From Hypericum androsaemum (lineage: Eukaryota > Streptophyta > Magnoliopsida > Malpighiales > Hypericaceae), in the NCBI GenBank assembly GCA_963995505.1, contig OZ023187.1, forward strand, positions 503,501 through 567,500: a DNA stretch of 64,000 nucleotides, given 5' to 3'. Position numbers and translations under genes: made by a program. Below, piece by piece: positions 9,079 through 19,334 of this stretch. Each line of letters opens with the position of its first letter. The stretch's first letter is position 1. The notes below the pieces were generated by a model. The model was not told the origin of the DNA. It saw only the letters and a program-made list of their open reading frames with translations, and did no database searches.

Positions 9079-10500
9079 GGGAAAAGTCCACTTAAGTACC
9101 CTGTGGTGTCACTAAAAATCAAGTTAGTACCCTGTGGTTTAAAACGTATCAATTGAGTCAAACTTATTCTAATTAAAATTAATTAGAGGCCCGGTCAGCT
9201 GCCCGAACCCTGCCCGTCTTATCCGAACCTTGACCGGCCACGTGAACCAGCCACATCAGATTTTTCTGATGACTTGGCGCCACGTGTATACCCAATCTCT
9301 CTCCTCTTCCCCCTCTTCTCTTCTTCCTTCGTCCTCTCTCTCTGCATCCTCACCGGCGGGAAGAAGCTTCCCGGGCTGTCCCCTCAGCTTCCAGCGTTGG
9401 CGCTACCATCCCGCCAGGAAAACACCCATCTCCTTGGAGACCCCGTTTTCCCAACACCCTTCATACCGGTTCGTATTGGCCTACAACAACGCCCCCTTTT
9501 CGGAGATGACCCCGCCATGCCTCTCCCCGTCGTACTCGTTCCCTTTCCTCCACACGTACCACCCCTTCCCCTCCTGGAGGTTCTTCTTCCACCCGCCCTC
9601 GTAGAGGTCGCCGTTGGCGTACCTCTTCTGACCGAACTCGTGCTTCCGATCGGCGAGCCAGGATCCCCGTTAGGTAACTTCGTTGGCGCAGATGAAGGTC
9701 CTGAAACCCTCCATCCGGCTGGACCGAAACTCCCCTTCGTAGGAGCAGGAGTCAGCTTCGGTAAGGTGAAAAAATAGAAGAAGCAGGGGAGAAGAGTGGA
9801 CAGCCAGTGGAGCCCACATTGGGGGAAGAGATGGACTCGTCCTGGGCGAGGGCACGAGGGCGTGGATTTGGCGTTGTTGAGGTCCTGATTGCCGGAGTGG
9901 GAGAGAGAGGCAGCGGCCTCTTCGGGAGCCTCGCCGACCAGGTCCCCAACATCTGCCCCCTCCCCCAAAATTGCCTCTCCCTCTGTGTCTCCCTCCAAAG
10001 CTCCAGCTTTCGCTCCCGCCTCGGTCGTCCCCTTCTCAGCTTCGATCAGCTCCCCGCCGTCTCCGGCAGGCAGCGCGGCCTCCACTCCCCTGAACGGCCC
10101 CGTCTCTACCAGAGGAGCCGCTCTCTTCACTTTTGTTGGCTTTGTTGGTGTGGATCTGAGCTTCTACTTGCTATTTCTAGCGTCAGTATAATTATTAGGA
10201 TTTCGAGTTTAGAGAAATTTGTCCTGTCGAAAGAAGAACAAAAAGAAGAAGAAGAAGAGGAGGAAGAAGAAGAAGAGGAGAAGAGGAGGAAGGAGAGACG
10301 GCCACATCATCAGAGAAATCTGATGTAGCTAGTCCACGTGGCCGGGCAGAGTCCGAGCAAGACGGACAGGGTTCGGGCAGTTGTCCTGGCCTCTAATTGA
10401 TTTTAATTGGAATAAGTTTGACTCAATTGATATATTTTAAACCACAGGGTACTAACTTGATTTTTTGTGATACCATAGGGTACTTAAGTGAACTTTTTCC
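9079..10500. mobile_element. Pack-MULE carrying a PIP5K MORN-repeat fragment
   Basis: The ends (GGGAAAAGTCCACTTAAGTA at left, its inverted counterpart at right) belong to the same inverted-repeat family as the element at 2032-2588. The flanks taaactttt (9070-9078) and taaattttt (10501-10509) match in 8 of 9 bases, a 9-bp target duplication. The GC-rich interior contains degraded host coding sequence (9361-9765, minus strand) and a further GC-rich stretch (about 9780-10190) of unknown origin, then a purine-rich GAA tract at 10229-10300. Host gene fragments between MULE ends define a Pack-MULE. Confidence 0.8.
9361..9765 (-). pseudogene. Captured MORN-repeat segment of a PIP5K-like gene
   Basis: The minus strand reads, with two in-frame stops, [60 protein letters not shown] and [19 protein letters not shown], then NRYEGCWENGVSKEMGVF. 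Repeated YEG-W--G-GKG units are MORN repeats. Their order and wording match the N-terminal MORN block of plant phosphatidylinositol-4-phosphate 5-kinases, where the repeats target the kinase to membranes and regulate it. The kinase domain is absent. The stops show it no longer encodes a protein. Confidence 0.8.
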
Positions 10501-11257
10501 TAAATTTTTTAATATAGTAATTTTGTATTTTGAATAATTTAGGAATGTGTTTCTATAACTCAGATTTTAAATATTCATTTACAATAACTTAAATTACTCA
10601 ATTATTTTTAACCCAACAAAATTAGGCAAGCTCAAGTTCTGGCATCACTCTTATATGGAGAGGGGTTTTTTTTGGGCTCATTCAAGAATGACACTTTTTT
10701 AGGGGTAAGAATGACACTCTTGACCTCCAATAGAATAAATATCGTTATGTTTTATGTTCATATGTTGTTATGTCTTTTATGTTTTGTAAGCATATTTTTA
10801 TTCTTTAATGAAAGACTTCTAGTCATCCTTTTAGAAAAATCAAAGTTAACAATTAAGGGACTTAATGAACTCTTCTTTCCTACCGAAAAATGCGTTCTTA
10901 AATGAAAAGTTATCATCCTCGAACAAATTGAGAAGTTACCAAAAATGTACCAATAAAAAACAAGAAGAAAAGTGAGAACATCAAAGGCCATATGGGAAAA
11001 TTATTCGGCTATTACTCGTCAATTTCTAGTCCCTAAATTCTTATTCTAACCAATGAATTGGGAGGCAATCGGAACTCTCCGGATCATACATGGAAGGACT
11101 TGTAAAGATTTACAATTAACGAATAGGACTGTAATAGAAATATGCCACATTGTATAGAACTAACTATCTTGAATATAATTCTTCTTCTCCTACCTTGTAG
11201 TGTAGACGACGGGGGTAACTGCCTTGTTTCTTTAACAAGAACCGCTTGATGAACGAC
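10501..11257. other. Array spacer and 3' flank of the first PPC gene
   Basis: AT-rich spacer with 'ttgggctcattcaagaatgacac' and 'atatgccacattgta' (about 11141-11155), landmarks repeated beside every unit. The part closest to 11257 is the probable 3' untranslated region of the next gene. Confidence 0.55.
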
Positions 11258-11737
11258 TCAGTTGTCCGGCTGGTTGGGGGACCTCGTAGCTCCGCTGTCC
11301 CTCTGATTGCCAGCGGCCGCGATGAGTGGGAGCCTGATAACCGGGGGGTTCCCGCCGGCGGCGGCGAGGACGAGCACGACGGGGCCGGCAGAGACGATAT
11401 ACCCGACGACAATGCCGCTGATGATCTGGCCACTGGTGTAGCCGAGGATGGCCGATAAGGACCCGGAGTATCCGCCGTTGGTGAGGGCGATAAAGCACCC
11501 GGAGAGGGACACGATTCTGTGGGCCCAGGTCAGCTCCGAATAGACCCCTCCGTGTTGGAGAATGACGTTGCCGACCATCCCGGAGGCGGAGAGCACTATA
11601 ACGACCGTGTGGGCCCCCCTTCTTGCGAATGAGATGATGAACTGGACGATGTCGAGCCCCTCGTGGACTTCCAAGAAATAGTGTCTCATGGCGGGCGGCG
11701 GGAGACGGTGGCGGGGGGCTTGTTCGTTGGAGGACAT
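11258..11737 (-). CDS. PPC-domain protein without AT-hook (array copy 1)
   Basis: An open frame of 159 residues from the first ATG after the TATA box. The PPC domain begins at residue 17 with MRHYFLEVHEG, continues through GAHTVVIVLSASGMVGNVIL, AHRIVSLSGCFI, TSGQIISGIVVGYIVSAGP and ends VIRLPL, followed by a polar tail. The order of strands matches AHL proteins, nuclear architecture factors that form trimers through this domain. There is no RGRP hook. The start codon itself (ATG in GAGGGGATGTCC) replaces the CTG found at this place in sister copies. The AHL signature GRFEIL is AHRIVSL here. Copy 1 and the copy at 49.2 kb form a subgroup by their TSGQ-I-G segment. Single exon, minus strand like all the others. 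GC-rich against an AT-rich spacer. Confidence 0.85.
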   Translation of the reverse strand: MSSNEQAPRHRLPPPAMRHYFLEVHEGLDIVQFIISFARRGAHTVVIVLSASGMVGNVILQHGGVYSELTWAHRIVSLSGCFIALTNGGYSGSLSAILGYTSGQIISGIVVGYIVSAGPVVLVLAAAGGNPPVIRLPLIAAAGNQRDSGATRSPNQPDN

Positions 11738-11900
11738 CCCCTCGGCTTGTTCTTGGAGGGCGGCCTCCACGTGGACGGTGATGCCTAAGTCGGAGGAGGA
11801 GTCGTCTTGGCTTCTACTCTTTTTCCTAATACGATATCTGCTTTTTTTTTTCCTTTTTCAAAAGGAGTTTTAAGAAACAGAATGAGTCACTTTTTGGCTC

Positions 11901-11907
11901 TTATATT
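11901..11907 (-). promoter_or_regulatory. TATA box, PPC copy 1
   Basis: Minus strand AATATAAGAGCC, about 165 bp before the ATG at 11737. The first ATG downstream is the one chosen as start. Confidence 0.6.
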
Positions 11908-11919
11908 GGGTCAACCTCA

Positions 11920-12378
11920 CATTCTTGGGGAATGATTTCTTTCGTTTGACCCGGTTTCGTACGAATTTTTTTGAAATACCATACGAGAATATTGAAATGA
12001 TTTGACGGTGGATATGTCTTTTGCCAAATTATATTTTAAAAATAAATTATGTGACCATATTTTTGTTAGTTTAATTCAACCAAGTATAATAAATTATTAT
12101 ATTTAATAAGTTAATTCAGATTTTTTATATAAACTTAATTTTTAAATTAACAGTTAATCTAACATAATTTACTGAATTGAATCTGCAATTAGTTGATTTT
12201 ACCATGTCGAATTTACTAAAATGAATTTGTTACCTTTTTTTAAATAACTATCTGCGCTAATCTGGCCAGTGTCATTAAGCGCCCCTATTGACTTGGGTTC
12301 TTAACTGTGGCCACCGACCATGTGGTTAATTAAGCAAACTGCCATCACAAAATATCGAGGGACCTCTTTTGGGCTAAT
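11920..12378. other. Array spacer upstream of copy 1
   Basis: AT-rich sequence with remnants of the common upstream module. No gene recognised. It ends at the miniature element at 12387. Confidence 0.45.
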
Positions 12379-12386
12379 TCAATTCG

Positions 12387-12679
12387 GGGTAGATTTGGTG
12401 GGGACTGGGGTAGTCCTTAACTATGGGGACTAACTCAAACCAATATCATTACACATGCAAACCAATATCACTTAACATGTAAACTAATATCACTTCATAT
12501 GTAAATCACCGTCTTCCAAACCAATATCACTTCACATGCAAACCAATAACACTTCACATGCAAACCAATAACACCTGATAGGTTATTGACCATCAGATTT
12601 AAAGATAATCAAATCTGACGGCCCAAAATGTAGTCCCCACCTATGGACAAATTTTCTTTAGTCCCCACTCAATCCGGTC
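12387..12679. mobile_element. Miniature inverted-repeat element with ACCAATATCAC minisatellite
   Basis: Flanks tcaattcg at 12379-12386 and 12680-12687 are identical 8-bp direct repeats. The ends GATTTGGTGGGGAC and GTCCCCACTCAATC are inverted. The interior holds about seven units of aaaccaatatcacttcacat, the inverted form of the minisatellite core at 7620 and 59640. It sits inside the array's 'gggctcattcaagaatgacac' spacer motif, which it splits. Confidence 0.7.
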
Positions 12680-12687
12680 TCAATTCG

Positions 12688-13205
12688 AGAATGCACTCTC
12701 GACCTCGGATAGAATAAATGGGCTATTTGTAATTGCGTCCTCTTTTTTTGTACATCAAAGTTGGCAATTAAGGCACTTAAATGAACTCTGCCAAAAAAAT
12801 ACATTTTTAAATGAAAAGTTATCATCCTTAAACAAAGTTAAAAGTTACCAAAAAATGTACCAATAAAAAACAGAAGAAGGGGATTAATTATTCGGCCATT
12901 ACTTGTCAATTTCCAGTCCCTAAATTCTTATTCTATTTCTAAACATTTTGGGGAGGCATATTACGAATTGGAACTCTCCGGAGCATACACGGACTTGTAA
13001 AGAGTTGCCAATGAATAGATAAGACTATAAAAGGAATATGCCACATTGTATCGAACTATTATGAAAATTGTATTGAACAAATCAACAAACTATCTTGAAA
13101 ATTGTATAGAACTAACCAACTATATTGAACAATTTCTTGAATCATCCCTAAAAATCTTCTTCTCCTACTCTATTGTATGGGCTTCTCTGTAACTGCCATC
13201 TTTCT
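12688..13205. other. 3' flank of PPC copy 2
   Basis: Common downstream module: 'cggagcatacacggacttgt', 'actataaaaggaatatgcca', then repeats of aactatcttgaa-attgtat, then the segment just before the stop of the next copy. Confidence 0.5.
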
Positions 13206-13703
13206 CTATTCTTGATATCTTGACCAATTTTCCCGCTGGGACCCGTTGGCCGCCGGAATAGGGAACATCACAGCGCTGCCATTCTCGGCGTCCCTCTGAT
13301 TCCCACGAAGGGGTTCTCGCAGACGGAGAGGACGACCACGACGGTGCCGGAAGCGAGGATCAACCCGGTGACCACGCCGCCAACGACAACGCCATCGTCG
13401 CCGACGAGGATGGCCGAGAAGGACGAGGATGGCCGAGAAGGACGAGGAGTAGCCGCCACCGGGGAGGGAAATAAAGTACCCGGGGAGGGACACGAGTCTG
13501 TAGGCGTCGGGAACCGGCACCAACGGCGGTCGAAAACCGGGGAGGTTGATATCACCGTGAAGGTCGTTTTGGAGAGTGACGCGATCGATCATCCCGGAGG
13601 CAGAGAGCACCGTGACGGACGTGTGGGCCCCGCTTCTGGCGAATCCGATGATGGTTTGGACGACGTCGTTGCCCTGGGTGATTTCTAACATAAAGTGTCT
13701 CAT
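13206..13703 (-). pseudogene. PPC copy 2, frameshifted in the middle
   Basis: Starts MRHFMLEITQGNDVVQ at the ATG at 13703 and reads well to YSSSFSAILV. A 19-bp tandem duplication (gaggatggccgagaaggac at 13406-13424 and 13425-13443) then shifts the frame. The correct continuation, VVVGGVVTGLILASGTVVVV, is in another frame. A second lesion near 13300-13315, which removes the usual FALPL segment, brings the original frame back for the tail GNQRDAENGS. The frame is therefore open for 165 codons but about 45 residues in the middle are out of register, so the fold should be lost. Confidence 0.8.
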
Positions 13704-13878
13704 GGCGGTGGACTTGGGCTTGTTTTTGGAGGGCAGGGGCTTCTTGGCCGTGGACGAGGTCGGTTGGGCGGCCTCCACGTGGTCGGTGGAGGAGTCTCTT
13801 GGCTTCTTCTTTTCCTAAGTCGTGCTTGTTTTAAGAAAGGGGAGAATTCATGAGTTGAAAACTCTAATAGGCTCCACT

Positions 13879-13886
13879 TGTATATT
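13879..13886 (-). promoter_or_regulatory. TATA-like box, PPC copy 2
   Basis: Minus strand AATATACA, weaker than the AATATAA(G/A)A form in other copies, about 175 bp before the ATG. Confidence 0.45.
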
Positions 13887-14110
13887 GGGTGGGTCCACCC
13901 CACCTCCAGGCCGAATCTTGAACACCCCGCTTTTTGTTTGCTTCTTGTTTTGTTTGCTTCGTGTAATTTGTTCCTATTTAGCTCATTTCTTATCTATTTA
14001 GTTCTATAACCATTTCCCTCAAAATAATATATTTAGCTCTATAATCATTTAAAGAGTATATTATCATTTACATTTGGAACTTTTCAGAAATCAGAAGATA
14101 TTTTTTGCGC

Positions 14111-14374
14111 TGACGGAAATGGAAATTGGAAATTAGAAATTGGAAAAAAGGGAGAAAACAGTTATTTGGAAGGAAGACCTAAAATAAGAGGGAAATGAAA
14201 TCTCTGTCGTAATTGTTTTCAATGAGTTAAATCAAATATTTCCTGTACATCCAGCTCATCTCTCCTTATATACTTGTAAAGAAACATGGACTAGCTAAGT
14301 CGAAGTGGGCCGAACATCTTCATTATTGGCAGGCCCATTTGACGTTTTCTTTGGAGTAGCAGTAGACGTGTCCA
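14111..14374 (-). repeat. Copia 3' LTR
   Basis: On the minus strand it runs TGGACACGTC...ATTTCCGTCA, with TG...CA ends, 264 bp. The purine tract GTGAGAGGGT lies immediately inside it. Confidence 0.8.
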
Positions 14375-14382
14375 ATACCCTC

Positions 14383-16158
14383 TCACAAGTTGGAGTATGA
14401 ATATCCTTCATACCCAACATGGCGATGCCCGGGGAGGGCCTTCGTGAATACATCAGCAAGCTGAAAGTCAGTGGGCACGTGAAATAACTTAATTAATCCT
14501 TGTTGAACCTTCTCACAAACATGGTGGCAATCAATCTCAATATGCTTCGTACGTTCATGAAAGACAGGGTTCTCGGCGATGTATATCGCAGAACGATTGT
14601 CACAATAGACCAAGGATAGGCCAACAGGCTGCATACGGAGATCAACCAGTAAGTAGTACAGCCACTGCAGCTCACTTGCCAAAGACGCTAAGGCACGATA
14701 CGCAGCTTCAGAACTAGATTTTGACATAGTAGGCTGCTTCTTGGAACGCCAAGAAATCAAAGAATCACCAAGGAAGACGTTATAACCAGTAATAGAACGA
14801 CGAGTCTCCGTGCAAGTGGCCCAATCACTATCACAATAGGCCTTAAATTGGAGAGGAGAGAAGCTAGAAAAGAACAAACCAGTGCCAGTACTATCTTTGA
14901 GATAACGAAGAACACGATGAGCCGCCTTCATATGGTTATGTGTAGGGCGAGAGCAAAATTGACTCAACTGTTGAACAGAAAAGCTGATATTGGGCCTGGT
15001 ATTGGTAAGATATAAGCGCTTGCCAACCAATTTTCTGTACGTGGAAGAAGTAATGGGAGCAGCAGGATCAAGGGAACAATCTGCATCATCCGAATCATCT
15101 AATGGCAAAGGAGAGTCATCAAGGAAAGGACTATCTGCAGTAGTCAAGCGACAAGAAGTGTCCATAGGTGTAGTCGCAGGCCTGCAACCAATATACCCAG
15201 TCTCCTTGAGAAGTTCTAATGTATACTTTTTCTGGCAAAGATGTAAACCAGTATCCTTTCGGGCGACTTCAAGACCGAAAAAGTACTTCAATGGACCCAA
15301 ATCTTTAAGTTTTAAGTGTTGGCTTAAAGCAGTACGAACGGCTGCAATAGCTTCAATAGATTCACCAGTGAGCACAATATCATCTACATAAACCCATAGA
15401 GCAAGAAAACAACCAGAAGAATGCTGCATAGTGAATAAAGAGTGATCACTGGAAGACTGAATAAAACCCATGTGTAGTAATAACGATGTCAGCTTGGCAA
15501 ACCATTGTCGGCTAGCTTGCTTCAAGCCATACAAAGATTTCTGTAGCAAACAAACCTTTCTGAAATCAGCAGCAGCGACAGATAACCCAGGTGGCAGAAC
15601 CATGTATACCTCCTCTACTAAATCACCATTAAGGAATGCGTTATTAACATCGAGCTGGTGCAAATACCAACCCTTGCTCACTGCTATAGCCAACAACAAT
15701 CTCACAGTGGTTAGTTTAGCAACAGGTGAAAAAGTATCCAAGAAATCAACACCGAAGGCTTGAGTATAGCCCTTGGCAATGAGACGAGCTTTATATCGCT
15801 CAGTAGACCCATCAGATTTTAGTTTAACCTTGTAAACCCACTTGCGTCTAATGGCAGCCTTCCTGGGAGGTAAATTAACAAGATCCCAAGTAGAATTAGC
15901 AGCGAGAGCATCAAGCTCCTGTGCCATGGCCTCTTTCCAGCAGTCCTCTTTCACAGCATCCTGATACCTAGTGGGCTCTACAACGAAAGCTAAAGACACA
16001 CTAAAAGCTCTATGAGAAGCACTACGATTTGCAAAAGAAATATGATTTGTGATTGGATAGAGACACTTAGAAACAGACGAGATAACAGATGCAGTCAAGA
16101 TAAGAGATATGCTAGACATAGGAGATGCAAGTGATTGGCCAAGCAAAGCTGAAACATA
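14383..16158 (-). pseudogene. Copia reverse transcriptase and RNase H
   Basis: Reads as one frame of about 590 codons. The RT region has RKWVYKVKLKSDGSTERYKA, KARLIAKGYTQ, LHQLDVNNAFLNGDL, LYGLKQASRQW and the catalytic WVYVDDIVLTG. The RNase H region has YCDSDWA, RRSITGYNVFLGDSLISWRS and SSSEAAYRALA. These are the standard copia motifs, with the YVDD box intact. This is the best preserved part of the element, but it is cut off from the upstream domains by a stop at 16162. The C-terminus ends just before the 3' LTR. Confidence 0.85.
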
Positions 16159-16161
16159 ATG

Positions 16162-17957
16162 TTATAAATGTAAAGGACGTCTCTTATTTCTTGTGGATTG
16201 TCGAACAAGATCAGAGGAAGCAGCTGAGGTATCATTAAATGTAGGAGTTAAAAGGCTAGGATGGCTAGGTGTAGAGGTAGCTGGTGAGGGAGAGATGGCT
16301 GGAGTAGGACTGGGAGCAAGATCATGGTCAGGATAATCAAAATCTGTGACTTCATGAAGAGGAGTAGGCAGGGGCAAACATGATTCATCCAAATCCAAGA
16401 CTTGAAAGTCTGTAGGCTGATACAAATGGCCCCTTTTAAAGGGAAAAATATCTTCATAAAATTGAACGTCTCTAGAATAGATGATCTGATGGCTGAGTAA
16501 ATCATATACTTTGTACCCTTTTACTCCAAAAGGGAATCCAAGAAAAATGCACTGAGCTGCCCGTGGATCAAACTTAGACCTGTTAGGAGTGAGGTTAGAT
16601 ATGTAGCAAAGACATCCAAAAATCTTGAGGTTGTTGAGGACAGGAGGTTTGTGATATAGTAGGTCATAAGGTGTGTAGTTTTGTAGGATGTGTGAGGGAG
16701 TTCTATTGATTAGGTAAGCAGCATGTATGATAGCATCACTCCAAAAGGTAGTAGGGAGATGAGCATGAAAAATCAGAGAACGAGCAACATTCAAGAGATG
16801 TTGATGCTTGCGTTCAACCCTCCCATTCTGCTGAGGTGTAGAGCACAGGAAACTTTATGAACAACACCTTTAGCAGCATACAATTCTGTCATCATGAACT
16901 CACGGCCACCATCAGATCGAATGATCTTTATCCGAACATCAAATTGAGTAATCACCATGTTATAGAAATGTTCAATGCATGGCCGAACCTCAGCTTTACT
17001 ACGCAAAAGATAAATCCACAAAACTCGAGAATGATCATCAAGAATAGTGAGAAAGTACTCATAACCATCATAAGAAGGCACACGATATTTGCCCCAAATG
17101 TCCATGTGAATTAGATCAAAATACGCTGTAGCTCGAGAAAAGCTAACAGGAAATGGAAGACGATGATATTTAGCCAAAGTGCAGGATTCACAATGTGCAG
17201 GAGCATCAACATTTATTCCAGGGTCTATGGTTCTAAAAATGTCTAGCTTATGGTTAGGAACATGACCAAGGCGACAATGCCAAAGGTCTTCAATCTTGGT
17301 TACAGAATTTATGGATACAGAGGGAATATGGGTAACAACTGCTTCATGATCCAACTTCAAAACAAAGAGACCAGCTTGTACATCAGCTTTGCCAATCACC
17401 TTCAAATGGATAGGGTTCTGAATATGACATGAATTCTTAACAAAAGAAACTACAAGAGACTCACTCTGAAGGAATTTACTAACTGAAATCAGATTGAACT
17501 GGAAGTCTGGAACATATAGAACATTACTAAGGAAAAGGCTACCTATTTTGACATCACCCACGTGAGAAACAGGCACTTGATGCCCATTTGGAAGACAAAT
17601 CAAGACATTAGACAAAGAAGACATACAAATAAAATGATGAAGAGAACAAGCCATATGATCAGTGGCACCAGAATCAACTATCCAACTATTCTTAGACACA
17701 GGATAAGTAGCCGAGGGAACAAAAAGATTGTAATTACCAGACATATGGAAGGAGTTGGAAGGAATTGGTGGTGATGGAGGCAACGAAACTGAGAAGTTAC
17801 CATTGCTGGAGATAGGAATACCAGGACTGCCAGAAGAAGAATGCTGAATCAAGCCCATAACATTGTGTTGCTGCTCTTGTGTAAGATTCAATTTTCTCAA
17901 CTCTTCAGAGATATTCAATGAGTGAGGCGAAGAAGGTTGTGAGGCATAAGAATACAC
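16162..17957 (-). pseudogene. Copia protease and integrase, frameshifted
   Basis: The protease site is SWIVDSGATDHM. It is followed by the GAG-pre-integrase segment LWHCRLGHVPNHKL and the integrase core HMDIWGKYRVPS, FLTILDDHSR, IIRSDGGREF. Near 16848 a single base is missing, so the frame leaves the expected [12 protein letters not shown] stretch, which is legible one frame over. The rest of the integrase ([20 protein letters not shown] onward) follows in the shifted frame and ends at a stop at 16162. Integrase Asp residues are retained. Confidence 0.85.
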
Positions 17958-18974
17958 CTAATTAATAGATGTAGAACCACCTGTAGAAGGCCGAGAACCT
18001 CCATAGTATCCTGCAGAAGGTCCAGAACCAGTCCATGAACTATAAGAAGGAGAATGTAGAGGCATGAATCTAGGGGTTCTCGGTCTATAACCTGGGGGAT
18101 AACCGTGTTTCTTGAAGCAACGATCCACTATATGTCCAACACCATGACAGAACGTGCATTGAGGCTTCTTGTTACCAGTATTCCATGGACGTTTTGGTCC
18201 TTGATAACCTTGAGCTGCCATGACAGGGACCTGAGTTGAAGCTCCCATGATAGGATGCATCATCTGCATCTCTTGTTCACCAGCCATCGACAACACACGA
18301 GATATCGAAGGCAGATGATCAAGCATCAAAATTTGAGACCTCATTCAATTATAACTCTCATTCAACCCACGCAAAAACCTCATAACCTAATCACCTTCTA
18401 AGTAAGACCTCATCGCAACAACAACCTCACATTTATCACCACAAATCCCTCCATTCACAATATTAATACACTTGCAACTAGGTATAACTCGTAACTGCAT
18501 CAATTGATCCCATAGAATCTGAAATTGCGTATAGTAATCATTCAAGCTTAGAGCACCTTGCCCGAGATTGTAGATTTGTTCCTGGAGAGATGCGATGCGC
18601 ATCGACTCGCCTCGCCCGAACCGTTCCTTCAGATTCTTCCACACATCAGCTGCAGACTCGTACCATAGAACGCTCTGTGATATAGCGGGCTCTACTGAGC
18701 GAGAAATCCAGCTAATCACCATCGTATTGCAACGATCCCAGCTAAAACACTTCGGATCATCAACAGGAGGCATAGTAATTGATCTGTCGATAAATTCGAG
18801 CTTGTTCTTCGAGCGAAGCACCAATTGAATAGATTGGCTCCATGAATGGTAATTAGTCCCGTTCAGGAGAGGCGTGACGAGGACAACCACCGGCGATTCA
18901 TTTGGCGCGAGGAAATAAGGATCCGCCTCATCCTGCATGTGCAAAGATGATACCGCCGCTGCATTTGTCGCCAT
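17958..18974 (-). pseudogene. Copia gag with zinc knuckle
   Basis: Start taken at the ATG at 18974 (MATNAAAVSSLHMQ). The gag core has LNGTNYHSWSQSIQLVLRSK and WKNLKERFGRG, and the C-terminal CTFCHGVGHIVDRC is a CCHC RNA-binding knuckle. In-frame stops at 18387 (TAG), 18345 (TGA) and 17958 (TAA) split it into pieces. Confidence 0.85.
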
Positions 18975-19060
18975 GGAAACTAGAAGCTTCACAAGCTCAA
19001 ATCTCCTTCACGAAGTAACAAAAATCTCAAGGATCGACTAGAACAACAAGCTTTGATCAC

Positions 19061-19079
19061 GCTTGTGGCTCTGATACCA
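19061..19079 (-). other. Primer binding site of the copia element
   Basis: Directly inside the 5' LTR the minus strand reads TGGTATCAGAGCCACAAGC, the usual copia site complementary to the 3' end of initiator tRNA-Met. Confidence 0.85.
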
Positions 19080-19334
19080 TGACGGAAATGAAAATTGAAA
19101 AAAAAAAAAAGGAGAAAACAGTTATTTGGAGGGAAGACCTAAAATAAGAGGGAAATAAAATCTCTTTTGTAATTGTTTTCAATGAGTTAAATGAAAAATC
19201 TCTTGTACATCCAGCTCATCTCTCCTTATATACTCGTAAAGATACATGGACTAGCTAAGTCGAAATGGGCCGAACATCTTCATTATTGGCAGGCCCATTT
19301 GACGTTTTCCTTGGAGTAGCAGTGGACGTGTCCA
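19080..19334 (-). repeat. Copia 5' LTR
   Basis: 255 bp, aligned to the 3' LTR over its full length. The main length difference is an A-rich tract at 19090-19112. Confidence 0.8.

Larger units (their letters stand above)
14111..19334 (-). mobile_element. Degenerate Ty1/copia LTR retrotransposon
   Basis: Two direct LTRs (14111-14374 and 19080-19334) bracket an internal region with gag, protease, integrase, reverse transcriptase and RNase H in copia order. The tRNA-Met primer site and a purine tract lie at the right places. Three or more in-frame stops and one frameshift make it inactive. By eye the LTRs differ at about 13 positions in roughly 215 aligned bases plus an A-tract indel, so the insertion is not recent. 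Its flanks are two halves of the array's upstream module, so it inserted after the array formed. No clean 5-bp target duplication was found. Confidence 0.9.

Noticed and set aside
9274..10328. Several frames of 100-250 codons on both strands in the Pack-MULE
   Set aside because: The only frame with family resemblance is the MORN reading, which contains stops. The others are shadows of GC-rich captured DNA.
11738..11770. Upstream extension of PPC copies from a VEAA segment (GTG codon)
   Set aside because: The open frame reaches GTGGAGGCC, but plants do not normally start at GTG, and several copies break the frame between this segment and the domain. The ATG after it is preferred.
12430..12590. 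CRISPR-like direct repeats
   Set aside because: Units are contiguous and degenerate with no unique spacers, and the sequence is plant nuclear DNA.
14375..14385. Clean 5-bp target duplication of the copia element
   Set aside because: The outer flanks (tgcgc on the left, atata or cccgt on the right) do not match, so no duplication is claimed.
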